Positions 33,796 to 41,131 of a stretch of 45,623 bases of DNA are shown here, one piece after another. This DNA is from Nocardia brevicatena NBRC 12119 (GTDB taxonomy: Bacteria > Actinomycetota > Actinomycetes > Mycobacteriales > Mycobacteriaceae). A program made the position numbers and the translations under genes. The notes below the pieces were generated by a model. The model was not told where the DNA came from. It searched no databases and saw only the letters and a list, made by a program, of their open reading frames with translations. The DNA is taken from positions 1 to 45,623 of the forward strand of contig NZ_BAFU01000241.1 in assembly GCF_000308495.1 (NCBI RefSeq). The letters are read 5' to 3'. Position 1 is the first letter of the stretch. Each line of letters begins with the position of its first letter.

Positions 33796-34926
33796 ATGGG
33801 TATCGACGCGCGAGAGCGCCGAGAACTGGCCCGCGCGGTCCGGGACGCGGCGGCATCGGGCCCGCGGAAATTCCTCGACGAGCACGGGTGTCCGCGCCGC
33901 GACGCCCGGCTGTGGAAAGTACTGACCGAGCAGATGGGTTTGGCCGGGCTGCTGCTTCCCGATCCCCATGCCGAGGCGAGGGCCGGGATCGCCGAAGTGG
34001 CACTCGTGTTGGAGCAGCTGGCGCGATCGCTGGCCGTCGTGCCAGGGCTGTCGTCGCTCGGCTGCGCGGGCACCTTACTGCGCGTCGTGGACACCGAGGC
34101 CGCGTACGCCCTGATGGAGCGCATGGCCGAGGGTGCGGTGACCGCTACCGTGGTGTGGCCCGACGCCTCCTCGACCAGCGTCACCCCGGAGTTCGTCGCC
34201 GAGGGCCCCACGGAGGAGGGGGCGGTCACGCAGGTCACCGGCCGCGCCGAGATCGTCGTGGACGCCGCCGACGTCGACGTCCTGCTGGTACCGGCGCGCA
34301 ACGGCGCCGAGACCGTCGTCGTGGCGGTCGAGGTGAGCGCGCCGGGCGTAGCGCGCGAGGCCAGAAGCGGTCTCGACCTGACCCGTGGCCTGGCCGCGGT
34401 GGACCTGGCGCAGGCACCGGGCACGGTACTCGGCGCCGAGGTGGATCTGCAGGCCGCTCTCGACCTCACCCTGGTGTTGATCGCGGCCGAACAGGTCGGT
34501 ATTGCCCAGCAGTGCCACGACGCGGCGGTGGAGTGGGCCAAGGAACGGATCCAGTTCGATCGCCCGATCGGGCAGTTCCAGGCGATCAAGCACCGCCTTG
34601 TCGATCTGTTGATGGCGCTCGAGCTGGCCCGCTCGGCGCTCGACGTCGCCGGCCGGGCCGGGGACGACTATCTGGCCGAGCCCATCGCGGCCCGGGCCCG
34701 GGCACTGGCCGTCGCCGCGAGCATGGCCAAGGCACGGTGTGGCGAAGCGGCGACCCTGGTCGCCGACGAGTCGCTGCACATCCTGGGTGGCATCGGATTC
34801 ACCTGGGAACACGATGCGCACCTCTTCCTGCGCCGCGCGAAATCGCTCGAGGTGCTCTTCGGCGCGCCGGCGGCACACCGCGCGCGGTTCGCGAATCTGC
34901 TACTCCAGGAGGCTGCCCATGCCTGA
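33796..34926 (+). CDS. Acyl-CoA dehydrogenase-like subunit (heteromeric pair 2 partner)
   Basis: The 376-residue protein has a strongly diverged N-terminal half and a conserved C-terminal domain with KERIQFDRPIGQFQAIKHRL and ILGGIGFTWEHDAHLFLRRA, almost the same block as the subunit at 23113-24129. This is the pattern of the second subunit of actinobacterial heterotetrameric dehydrogenases. Its probable partner is the 30373-31572 product, separated by the SDR and hot-dog genes, an order unlike the adjacent pair 1. Its stop overlaps the start of the crotonase by 8 bp. Confidence 0.88.
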   Translation: MGIDARERRELARAVRDAAASGPRKFLDEHGCPRRDARLWKVLTEQMGLAGLLLPDPHAEARAGIAEVALVLEQLARSLAVVPGLSSLGCAGTLLRVVDTEAAYALMERMAEGAVTATVVWPDASSTSVTPEFVAEGPTEEGAVTQVTGRAEIVVDAADVDVLLVPARNGAETVVVAVEVSAPGVAREARSGLDLTRGLAAVDLAQAPGTVLGAEVDLQAALDLTLVLIAAEQVGIAQQCHDAAVEWAKERIQFDRPIGQFQAIKHRLVDLLMALELARSALDVAGRAGDDYLAEPIAARARALAVAASMAKARCGEAATLVADESLHILGGIGFTWEHDAHLFLRRAKSLEVLFGAPAAHRARFANLLLQEAAHA

Positions 34927-35695
34927 GCCGAACCCGATACTCACCGAGATCGACCCGGCCGGTATCGCGACGCTCACCCTGAACCGGCCCGACCGCAAGA
35001 ACGGCCTGAACAAGGCGCTGGTCGACAAGGCGATCGCGGCACTGGAGCGGATCGCGGCCGACGACGCCTGCCGGGTGGTCGTGCTCACCGGCGCGGGCTC
35101 GTCGTTCTGCTCCGGTATGGACCTGGCCGAGCGCATCGAGCCCGACGAGCTGACCTTCATGCGCCGGGTGGGACATCTGTGCGATCTGATCCACCGGCTG
35201 CCGCTGCCGGTGATCGCGAAGGTGCGCGGCGGCGCCGTCGGCTTCGGCGCCAACCTGGCTCTGTGCGCGGACCTCGTCGTCGCCGGCGAGAGCGCGGTGT
35301 TCGGGGAGATCTTCGCCGAGCGCGGGCTGTCCATCGATGGCGGCGGTTCCTGGCTGGTGCCGCGGCTGGTCGGGCTCGGCCGAGCCAAGGAGATCATGCT
35401 GCTGGCCGCCCGGGTTCCCGGCGCGGAGGCGGCCCGGCTCGGTCTGGTCAACCGGTGCATCCCGGACGCCGACCTCGACGCCACGGTGCGGGAATGGGCT
35501 GCTCGCTTGGCCGACGGCCCCCGCCGTGCCCTGTCGGTGATCAAGCAGCAGCTCAACGCCTCGTTCGAGCGCTCCTTCGCCGACGCGATCGAAGCCGAGG
35601 TGCTCGGCCAGTCGCTCGCATTCCGGTCCAAGGAGTCCCGCGAGGGCGCGCGGGCGTATTTCGAGAAGCGTACGCCGGACTTCCGGTCCTGCTGA
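34919..35695 (+). CDS. Enoyl-CoA hydratase/isomerase (second crotonase)
   Basis: The 258-residue crotonase has LTLNRPDRKNGLNKALVD, the oxyanion block TGAGSSFCSGMDLAE and KVRGGAVGFGANLALCADL, then GEIFAERGLSIDGGGSW, in which Glu and Asp occupy the active-site region. The Asp in place of one catalytic Glu is seen in isomerase-type members, so enoyl-CoA isomerisation is as likely as hydration. It is the last gene of the operon starting at 30373 and is followed 10 bases later by a strong hairpin. An isomerase would suit the handling of unsaturated products from phosphate elimination. Confidence 0.9.
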   Translation: MPEPNPILTEIDPAGIATLTLNRPDRKNGLNKALVDKAIAALERIAADDACRVVVLTGAGSSFCSGMDLAERIEPDELTFMRRVGHLCDLIHRLPLPVIAKVRGGAVGFGANLALCADLVVAGESAVFGEIFAERGLSIDGGGSWLVPRLVGLGRAKEIMLLAARVPGAEAARLGLVNRCIPDADLDATVREWAARLADGPRRALSVIKQQLNASFERSFADAIEAEVLGQSLAFRSKESREGARAYFEKRTPDFRSC

Positions 35696-35705
35696 CGCCG
35701 GAAAG

Positions 35706-35742
35706 GCAAGAGGGGCACCGTCGCCGACGGTGCCCCTCTTGC
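35706..35742. terminator. Strong bidirectional hairpin terminator
   Basis: A perfect 17-bp stem, GCAAGAGGGGCACCGTC with its reverse complement, encloses the 3-base loop GCC. It lies between the crotonase stop (35695, +) and the P450 stop (35749, -), so it separates the two halves of the island. Confidence 0.92.
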
Positions 35743-35748
35743 GATATC

Positions 35749-37047
35749 TCAGCGAACCGTCACCCGCAGCGACGACATACCGTGCAGCACGAAACTGCGG
35801 TGGAAGCCGAGCTCGGCATCGGGGTCGGCGAGCGCGATCCGCGGGTAGCGGGCGAGCAGCACGCCCAGCGCCAGCTTGGCCTCCAGTTTGGCCAGGTTCA
35901 TGCCGAGGCAGGCGTGCTCGCCGCGGCCGAACGACAGATGCCGGGCCCGGCCCCGGTCCAGTTCCAGCGCGTCCGGCTCCGGGTATGTCTCCGGATCCCG
36001 GTTCGCCGCACCGGTGACCAGATAGATCAGACCGTCCGCTGGAATCCGCACACCGCCGATCTCGACATCGGTGGTGGCGACACGCCAGATGCCCTGCACC
36101 GGCGGCTCGAGCCGCAGCACCTCCTCGACGAAGTCCGGGATCTCGGTGGGATGTTGCCGGAGACGGTCCTGTAGCGCGGGATCCGCGGCCAGCTTCCAGA
36201 CCGCGGTGGTGAGCAGGTTCGTGGTCGTCTCGTTGCCCGCCACGAGGAACTGCACCAGCGTCTGCAGCAGCTCGGCCTCGCTCAACGGCTCCTCGCCGTC
36301 CATGCGCGCGGCGAGCAGGTCGCTCAGCAGGTCATCGAGTGGGGCGGTGCGGCGCTTGTCGAGTTCTTCGGTGAAGTAGTCGTAGAACTCGTTCACCCGG
36401 TCGAACATATCCACCACGGCGTCTCGGTCCTGCTCCAGCGCCCCGACCCCCCGGGTGAAGGCGTCGGACCACTTTTTGAAGGTTTCCATCTTCTCCGGCG
36501 GCACACCGAGCAGCCGGGCGATGATCGTCATCGGGATCGGGTGGCTGAAGGCGGGGACGATGTCGAAGGGTGTATCGGTGGGGAACCGCTCGACCAGGCT
36601 CTCGACGAGCGCGATCACGGCCTGGTCCATCTCGGCCACCCGCTTGGGCGTGAAGCCGGCGTTGACCAGGGCACGCTGGCGCTTGTGCAACGGCGGGTCG
36701 GCGAAGAGCAGGATCCGGGCCTTGCTGAGCTCGATGCGCCGCGCGGCGGCCGCGCGGGTGCGCTCGGGCAGGGTGTCATCCTCGATCACCCGCTGCGCCA
36801 GCCCCGACACCGAGCTCGGCCCGCTGGCCAAGCGGTTGGAGTAGGTCTCTGCGTCTCGCAGCACCGCGAGGATGTCGTTGTACCGCGTGACGACCCAGCC
36901 GCCGAGCCGTTCGTTGTAGGCGACGGGTTCGCCGGTCCGCTGCGCTTCGTAGGCGCCGTAGGGGCAGCGCACCACATCGGGCCGCAGTGCCAGCAGATCG
37001 TCGAACGTGGCAACCGGGCAGGTCCCGGCTTCCGCTGTCCGAGTCAT
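35749..37047 (-). CDS. Cytochrome P450
   Basis: The 432-residue soluble bacterial P450 has the I-helix oxygen-activation motif FLVAGNETTTN, the K-helix EEVLR (ExxR), and the heme loop LSFGRGEHACLG with the thiolate Cys380. There is no membrane anchor. It would hydroxylate or epoxidise a hydrophobic compound. ATG 37047 has AGGAG 5-6 bases upstream, and an operator-like repeat lies 36-53 bp before it, so it has its own promoter within the minus-strand cluster. No ferredoxin gene is present; the reductase at 37189-38145 carries its own [2Fe-2S] domain and may serve it or the Rieske oxygenase. CYP family cannot be assigned by eye. Confidence 0.95.
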   Translation of the reverse strand: MTRTAEAGTCPVATFDDLLALRPDVVRCPYGAYEAQRTGEPVAYNERLGGWVVTRYNDILAVLRDAETYSNRLASGPSSVSGLAQRVIEDDTLPERTRAAAARRIELSKARILLFADPPLHKRQRALVNAGFTPKRVAEMDQAVIALVESLVERFPTDTPFDIVPAFSHPIPMTIIARLLGVPPEKMETFKKWSDAFTRGVGALEQDRDAVVDMFDRVNEFYDYFTEELDKRRTAPLDDLLSDLLAARMDGEEPLSEAELLQTLVQFLVAGNETTTNLLTTAVWKLAADPALQDRLRQHPTEIPDFVEEVLRLEPPVQGIWRVATTDVEIGGVRIPADGLIYLVTGAANRDPETYPEPDALELDRGRARHLSFGRGEHACLGMNLAKLEAKLALGVLLARYPRIALADPDAELGFHRSFVLHGMSSLRVTVR

Positions 37048-37082
37048 CCCAACTCCTCGTCAATAGCTGATGTGTCAATCAT

Positions 37083-37100
37083 CGAATATTAGAGTATTCG
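37083..37100. promoter_or_regulatory. Operator-like inverted repeat before P450
   Basis: CGAATA and TATTCG form a perfect 6-bp inverted pair around TTAGAG, giving ATATTAGAGTATTCG with TAGAGTA inside. It lies 36-53 bp before the P450 start. The remaining bases of the 141-bp gap up to the reductase stop show nothing recognisable. Confidence 0.55.
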
Positions 37101-37188
37101 TGGTGGGTTCGGGTGTCGACCCGTATGGAAAACCCGAGGCCAACGCCGGCGGCGTCGGATCGGAGGGGTGCGGGGTGCCGGTCACCAG

Positions 37189-38145
37189 TTACAGGTCCAG
37201 GACCAGCCGCGTGCCCTTGCAGCGGCCGACACAGATCATCATCATGTCGCCGTTCTCCTGTTCGTCCTCGGTCAGATAGTCGTCCTGGTGGTCGGGTGTG
37301 CCCTCCAAAACGCGGGTCTCGCATTCACCGCAGTAGCCCTCCTCACATGAGCTGGGGTGGTCGGGCAGGACCTTGTGCACCTCCTGGAGGATCGTGCATC
37401 CCTCACCGACGGTGAAGGTGACACCCGACTGTCGCAGCTCCACCTCGAAGGCGTCGCCGCCGACGTCGATCGGTCCGGTCGCACCGAAACGCTCGAAGTG
37501 CAGCCCGCCCAGATGCGGGTGGTTCGGGTATTCGGCGGCCACCGCGTCGATCATCGCGTTCGGCCCGCACATGTAGACCTGGGTTCCCGGTGCCGCCTGG
37601 CCCAGGATCCGGGGCAGGTCCGGGTAGCCGCGCTCGGCCTCGACCCAGACATCGATCTGTCCGCCGAGGGCTACGAGGGATTCGCGGTAGGCCATCGAGG
37701 AGGCACTGCGGCCGCCGTAGACCAGCCGCCAATCCGCGCCGCGGCCGCGTGCCTCGGCGATCATCGGGATCAACGGGGTAATGCCGATGCCGCCGCCGAG
37801 AAACAGGTAGGAGCCGGCCTCGACGAACGGGAAGTTGTTCTTCGGGATGCGGACGTCGAAATCCACGCCCTTCCGCGCGATCGCGTGCACCGCCCGAGAT
37901 CCACCACGACCGTTCTCCTCGCGTAGTACCGCGATGACATACGACGACCGATCCGCCGGGTCACCGCACAACGAGTACTGCCGGGATAGACCCGAGGGCA
38001 GCCGCAGTTCGATGTGCGCGCCCGGTTCCCACGCCGGCAGCGGTTCCTCCCCGGGATGGGTGAAGGTGATCTCGATGATGTCGTCGGCGATCGGGCACAC
38101 CGTCGAGGTCCGCAGAGTGAGTCGTTCGGCTGTGGTGGTGGTCAT
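37189..38145 (-). CDS. Phthalate dioxygenase reductase-type (FMN / NAD / [2Fe-2S]) oxidoreductase
   Basis: The 318-residue protein runs flavin domain (SRQYSLCGDP), NAD domain (FLGGGIGITPLIPMIAEA, VYMCGPNAMIDAV) and C-terminal plant-type ferredoxin with Cys267, Cys272, Cys275 and Cys305 (SCEEGYCGEC and ICVGRC). This is the PDR/VanB architecture that passes electrons from NAD(P)H to Rieske oxygenases, and sometimes to P450s. It is the only such reductase in the window, so it is the likely partner of the Rieske oxygenase 21 kb away, of the P450, or of both. ATG 38145 follows a GAAGGA site. The LLM gene ends 30 bp before it. Confidence 0.93.
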   Translation of the reverse strand: MTTTTAERLTLRTSTVCPIADDIIEITFTHPGEEPLPAWEPGAHIELRLPSGLSRQYSLCGDPADRSSYVIAVLREENGRGGSRAVHAIARKGVDFDVRIPKNNFPFVEAGSYLFLGGGIGITPLIPMIAEARGRGADWRLVYGGRSASSMAYRESLVALGGQIDVWVEAERGYPDLPRILGQAAPGTQVYMCGPNAMIDAVAAEYPNHPHLGGLHFERFGATGPIDVGGDAFEVELRQSGVTFTVGEGCTILQEVHKVLPDHPSSCEEGYCGECETRVLEGTPDHQDDYLTEDEQENGDMMMICVGRCKGTRLVLDL

Positions 38146-38175
38146 CGGATGGTCCTTCGGCTGATGGCGGGTCGC

Positions 38176-39090
38176 TCATCCGCGGGCGGCGTCGACCAGC
38201 GGCTTCAGATTGCCGAGGACGTCGAGCCAGGCCGCGGGTGAGGTGATCTCGGAACAGAAATTGGTCTCGACGATGACCCCGTCGAGACCGGCGGCGACGC
38301 ATTCGGCGACTCGTGTGGTCATCTCCTCGACGGTCATCCGTTTGCCCGCGGTGGACTGCTGTGCCAGTCGATAGATCGCCCCGATCGGGGGCTTGCCGGC
38401 GGGTCGCCGGTCGTTGAGGCGCGTCAGGGTCGCCACCACCGCGTCCACCGGGATCGAGCCCGGATTCCACAGGTCGAAGTCGCGGGCGGTGCGGGCCAGC
38501 CCGCGGTCGGAGTACATGCCCGACATCAGCCGCGGCCGGGTGACCGGTTTCGGCTGCATGATCGCCGGACCGATGTCGAAGAACGGGCCGTGGTGCTCGA
38601 CCAGGTCGTCGCCCCAGCAGGCGAGCAGCGCGGGCACGAAGTCGTCCATGCGCCTGCCCCGGCTCTCCGGGTCCACGCCGACAGCGTGGTGTTCCTCCGC
38701 GGACCATCCGACACTGAGGCCGATCACCGACAGCCGACCGCTGCTGAGCCGGTCGATCGTCGCCAGCCGGTTGGCCAGCTGGGCGGGCCAGTGGTTGCCG
38801 CCGACCAGGATACTGGTGCCCAGGTGCAGGCGCTCGGTCCAGCCGGCGACTGCGGCGAGCAGTTCGGTGGGTGCCCAGACCGATCGGTAGATCTCGGGCT
38901 GGCTCTGCGCGCTGCCGCCGTACTCGCCGCTCTGACGCAGTGCGTAGAGGAAATGGTCCTGCACCCACAGGTCGTCGAAACCCATATCGTCGGCCTGCTG
39001 GACGAAGTCTCGGAGCAGTGATGCCGAGACCACGGGCCCGAGCTGGGGCAGAGTGAGCCCGATGGTGGTCATGCCGTGTCCATTGGGCAT
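38176..39090 (-). CDS. LLM-class flavin-dependent oxidoreductase (luciferase-like)
   Basis: The 304-residue luciferase-like TIM barrel has MTTIGLTLPQLGP near its start, DDLWVQDHFLYAL, TSILVGGNHWPAQLANRLAT, DRLSSGRLSVIGLSVGWSAE and a C-terminal segment GLDGVIVETNF. Members use FMN or coenzyme F420 to oxidise or reduce small hydrophobic molecules; both types occur in actinobacteria and I cannot tell them apart here. Start 39090 (AAGG 10 bases upstream) or 39072 are both possible. It lies between an NTF2-like gene and the reductase in one minus-strand transcript. A role in an early oxidation or F420-linked reduction is inferred from context only. Confidence 0.85.
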   Translation of the reverse strand: MPNGHGMTTIGLTLPQLGPVVSASLLRDFVQQADDMGFDDLWVQDHFLYALRQSGEYGGSAQSQPEIYRSVWAPTELLAAVAGWTERLHLGTSILVGGNHWPAQLANRLATIDRLSSGRLSVIGLSVGWSAEEHHAVGVDPESRGRRMDDFVPALLACWGDDLVEHHGPFFDIGPAIMQPKPVTRPRLMSGMYSDRGLARTARDFDLWNPGSIPVDAVVATLTRLNDRRPAGKPPIGAIYRLAQQSTAGKRMTVEEMTTRVAECVAAGLDGVIVETNFCSEITSPAAWLDVLGNLKPLVDAARG

Positions 39091-39143
39091 GCTCGGGCGG
39101 CCTTCGTGGTCACGCTGCGCTACCTCCTCCGGCCGCTGACCGC

Positions 39144-39614
39144 TCATGCCGAGGCCGCCCGGTCCCGCTTGGGCAATACGTCGCGCTGGATGCGGGTCAG
39201 GCGGCTGTGGCTGATGCGCCACTTCCCGTCCGCGCAGCGGCGGTAGCGCTCGGTGTAGTGCCCCCAGCCCTCGTGTGAGACGTATCCGCTGCCCGCCGGT
39301 GACTCGACCCGGTCGTACATCGGCCATATCGCGGTGGCGGTGGTGTCGTCGAGGATCTCGATCTCGGGGATGTGTCCGTGGTGCACCGAATAGCCGGAGC
39401 GGAAATGGTTCGCCACGCTGCTCAGGAACTCCTGCTTGCCCGTGGGCAGTGAGGTCGATTCGGCGAAGTCCACTTCCAGGTCGTCGGTGAACAGGTCCGC
39501 GAACTCCTCCCACAGCCGCAGGTCCACGCATCGGAAGTAGCGGGCCTTCAACTGCCGGATGTCCTCGATCGCGGCCAGTCTGCGTACGGTTTTCGCCAGG
39601 TCGTTGTCGGTCAT
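39144..39614 (-). CDS. NTF2-like (SnoaL_4-type) protein
   Basis: The 156-residue protein starts with the SnoaL_4 pattern RLAAIEDIRQLKARYFRCVD, then WEEFADLFTDDLEVDF and HHGHIPEIEILDDTTATAIW, ending with DGKWRISHSRLTRI. The family includes ring hydroxylase beta-like, dehydratase-like and non-catalytic proteins. ATG 39614 overlaps the preceding gene's stop (ATGA), so it is translationally coupled to another NTF2-like protein. Four NTF2-like proteins occur in this window. No role can be assigned with confidence; isomerisation or dehydration of a ring intermediate is one possibility. Confidence 0.82.
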   Translation of the reverse strand: MTDNDLAKTVRRLAAIEDIRQLKARYFRCVDLRLWEEFADLFTDDLEVDFAESTSLPTGKQEFLSSVANHFRSGYSVHHGHIPEIEILDDTTATAIWPMYDRVESPAGSGYVSHEGWGHYTERYRRCADGKWRISHSRLTRIQRDVLPKRDRAASA

Positions 39615-40081
39615 GTTGTCCTACCGTTCGACGTCGGGAATCCGGGGCGGATCAGTGCCGGTGCCGCGGAAAGCGTTCCTTGATGGGGGAGTCGGCGTTG
39701 TAGTCCGCGTCGTGCGATGCGGCCGTCCTCGACCACGAACGTGCCCGTGATCGGGACCTCCATCAGCACCGTGCCGTCGGCGCTGTGCACGCGGACCACG
39801 CGCTCGGTGAGCACGACATTGTCGCGGGAGGCGATGTTGAACAACTCCGCGGTGCAGTATTTCATCTCGAGGGTGTCGTCCAGGGTGGACAGGAACCGCA
39901 TGGCCTCCTGTTTGCCCTCGGTCGCCGGCGAGCCGGTGTTCTCCCATGACATGTCGTCGGTCATCCAGCGGTCGTAGCAGTCACGCATGTGTGGCCAGGC
40001 GCCAGGACCCCAGTCCTCCAGGAAACCGACCACCGTCTTCTCCGCCTCGGTGTGGGGCTCGGCGCCAGGGTGGATATGCAT
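39611..40081 (-). CDS. NTF2-like (limonene-epoxide-hydrolase-like) protein with frameshifted C-terminus
   Basis: The first ~120 of 156 residues follow the NTF2/LEH pattern: TVVGFLEDWGPGAW, CYDRWMTDDMSWENTGSP and ITGTFVVEDGRIARR. After DGRIARR the frame gives an unfamily-like, Pro- and Arg-rich tail (GLQRRLPHQGTLSAAP). In another frame the same DNA reads ADYNADSPIKERFPRHRH and then stops, which fits the family ending (DGRI-x-RWRDY...). A 2-base loss, or a sequencing error, near 39700-39710 would explain this. The present frame still ends in an ATGA overlap with the next gene. ATG 40081 has AGGAG about 9 bases upstream and an operator 35-58 bp before it. Confidence 0.7.
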   Translation of the reverse strand: MHIHPGAEPHTEAEKTVVGFLEDWGPGAWPHMRDCYDRWMTDDMSWENTGSPATEGKQEAMRFLSTLDDTLEMKYCTAELFNIASRDNVVLTERVVRVHSADGTVLMEVPITGTFVVEDGRIARRGLQRRLPHQGTLSAAPALIRPGFPTSNGRTT

Positions 40082-40115
40082 GTCTGCGAACTCCTCGTCG
40101 AAAAGCCTGTGAGAA

Positions 40116-40139
40116 AAATAGTCGCATGCCATACTATTT
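40116..40139. promoter_or_regulatory. Operator-like inverted repeat before NTF2-like gene
   Basis: AAATAGT (40116-40122) and ACTATTT (40133-40139) are perfect reverse complements with a 10-base spacer. The site lies 35-58 bp before the ATG at 40081 (-) and about 50 bp before the ATG at 40188 (+). It shares the AATAGT half with the other operator-like sites. Confidence 0.6.
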
Positions 40140-40187
40140 ATCGTCAATGTAAATTGGCTCGAATGACTGTTTCGGGGAGGCTGTCGG

Positions 40188-40509
40188 ATGGAGAACGGCT
40201 CGGTGGTTGTGGCGGGCGGCGGCGCTTACGAGGGCACCGAACCGATCGGCGTGCAGCGGCCCTCGGTCGAGGATGCCGCAGCCGGCCATCGAGGACCCCG
40301 AGGTGGCGTTGGCGACGAAGCGGTACGCGCACTATTTCGACCGCGACGTTCTGCGCACCCCTGCGATCGCCGCCAAGCTCGCCGTGTGGCAAAAGCAGGG
40401 GCGCACGGTTGTCCGCAACGACCCGGCAGTGGTGCCCGGGCCGATGGGCCGATCGTTCCGTAACCTGGGACCGGGCCCGGCGGATTTCCGCCGGGCCCGG
40501 TTGCTGTAA
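40188..40509 (+). pseudogene. Frameshifted small ORF of unknown function
   Basis: A good ribosome site (GGGGAGG, 8 bases) precedes ATG 40188, and the first ~30 codons have coding-like GC-rich third positions (MENGSVVVAGGGAYEGTE). After about 40275 that frame turns Arg/His-rich, while the +1 frame becomes coding-like (AIEDPEVALATKRYAHYFDR, then TPAIAAKLAVWQKQGR) and runs to 40509. A single frameshift around 40270-40290 would join them. The last residues of the second frame are encoded by the hairpin at 40471-40500. I recognise no family. It may be a broken gene, a sequencing error or a programmed shift. Confidence 0.5.
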
Positions 40510-40955
40510 CGGACGGGTTTTGTCACCCCCGCTGCGGCGGTGTGCCCCATCTCCTGGGCCGGCGATCGGGGTTGGGTTGCGGTGCCCAGGCTGTCGGTGT
40601 AGCGGTGGATCTTGCCGTCCCGCCCCTCGGGCACGCCGGCGACGTGAAAGTCCATGATCTTGGTGCTGTCGGCCTTGCGCATGGTGTCCACGCATTCGGT
40701 GAAGACGAGGTCACCGGCCGAGGCGATGTTGATGACGTTGATATCGCAGTAGGCCATGCCGGTCTGCTCGGCCGGCGTGTCGAGATACTTCAGCGAGTCC
40801 TGCAGGTTCGGATGGTGGTCGAAGCCGACGCTCTCCCCTTCGGCGTCCTCGGTCGGGAACCTGTTGTAGGTTCGCTTGAACGAGGCCGGATCCGGGACCA
40901 TGTCCGCGAAGAAATCCAGGACGAACTGTTCCTTGTCGTTCCGTGCAGTGGTCAT
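40332..40955 (-). CDS. NTF2-like protein (C-terminal extension doubtful)
   Basis: The open frame codes for 207 residues. About 125 residues from the start look like an NTF2/SnoaL barrel: EQFVLDFFADMVPDPASFKR, TGMAYCDINVINIASAGDLV, TECVDTMRKADSTKIMDFHV and EGRDGKIHRYTD. Beyond residue ~150 the frame passes through the hairpin at 40471-40500 and overlaps the plus-strand ORF, giving a low-complexity Arg/Ala/Gly tail. The real protein may end near the hairpin, or an earlier stop (for example 40523 in another frame) may have been lost by a frameshift. ATG 40955 has AAGGG 6 bases upstream and a clear operator 27-46 bp before it. Confidence 0.65.
   Translation of the reverse strand: MTTARNDKEQFVLDFFADMVPDPASFKRTYNRFPTEDAEGESVGFDHHPNLQDSLKYLDTPAEQTGMAYCDINVINIASAGDLVFTECVDTMRKADSTKIMDFHVAGVPEGRDGKIHRYTDSLGTATQPRSPAQEMGHTAAAGVTKPVRYSNRARRKSAGPGPRLRNDRPIGPGTTAGSLRTTVRPCFCHTASLAAIAGVRRTSRSK
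40471..40500. terminator. Perfect 14-bp hairpin, likely bidirectional terminator
   Basis: CCGGGCCCGGCGGA and TCCGCCGGGCCCGG enclose a 2-base TT loop. It lies between the plus-strand broken ORF and the core of the minus-strand NTF2-like gene, so it is probably a terminator for both, although the open frames on either strand formally run through it. Confidence 0.75.
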
Positions 40956-40981
40956 CGAGACCCTTCAAAGTCTTATTGTAA

Positions 40982-41001
40982 ATAGTCTTTGGCTAGACTA
41001 T
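40982..41001. promoter_or_regulatory. Best-formed MarR-type operator (divergent promoter)
   Basis: ATAGTCT (40982-40988) and AGACTAT (40995-41001) are perfect reverse complements with a 6-base spacer, a compact palindrome of the size MarR dimers bind. It lies 27-46 bp before the ATG at 40955 (-) and about 130 bp before the ATG at 41132 (+). Confidence 0.72.
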
Positions 41002-41002
41002 C

Positions 41003-41021
41003 GTGACGTAATATACATCAC
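41003..41021. promoter_or_regulatory. Second palindrome in the same divergent promoter
   Basis: GTGACGTAATATACATCAC is a 19-base near-palindrome with 8-base arms (GTGACGTA / TACATCAC, one mismatch). It directly follows the MarR-type site but has a different sequence, so it may bind another regulator, for example of the GntR/FadR type, or be part of the promoter. Confidence 0.4.
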
Positions 41022-41131
41022 AGCATGCCGGTCCGATAACAGGACCGAGGGCTTCGATCCGCAACCACATCCCCGGTACTCAACCGCGGTTCGCTATGAG
41101 CGAAAAGCTCAGCAAGAGAGGAAATTTCGTC

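Noticed and set aside
39611-40147. Longer start of the NTF2-like gene near 40147
   Set aside because: The added codons cover the AT-rich operator repeat; ATG 40081 has AGGAG at good spacing.
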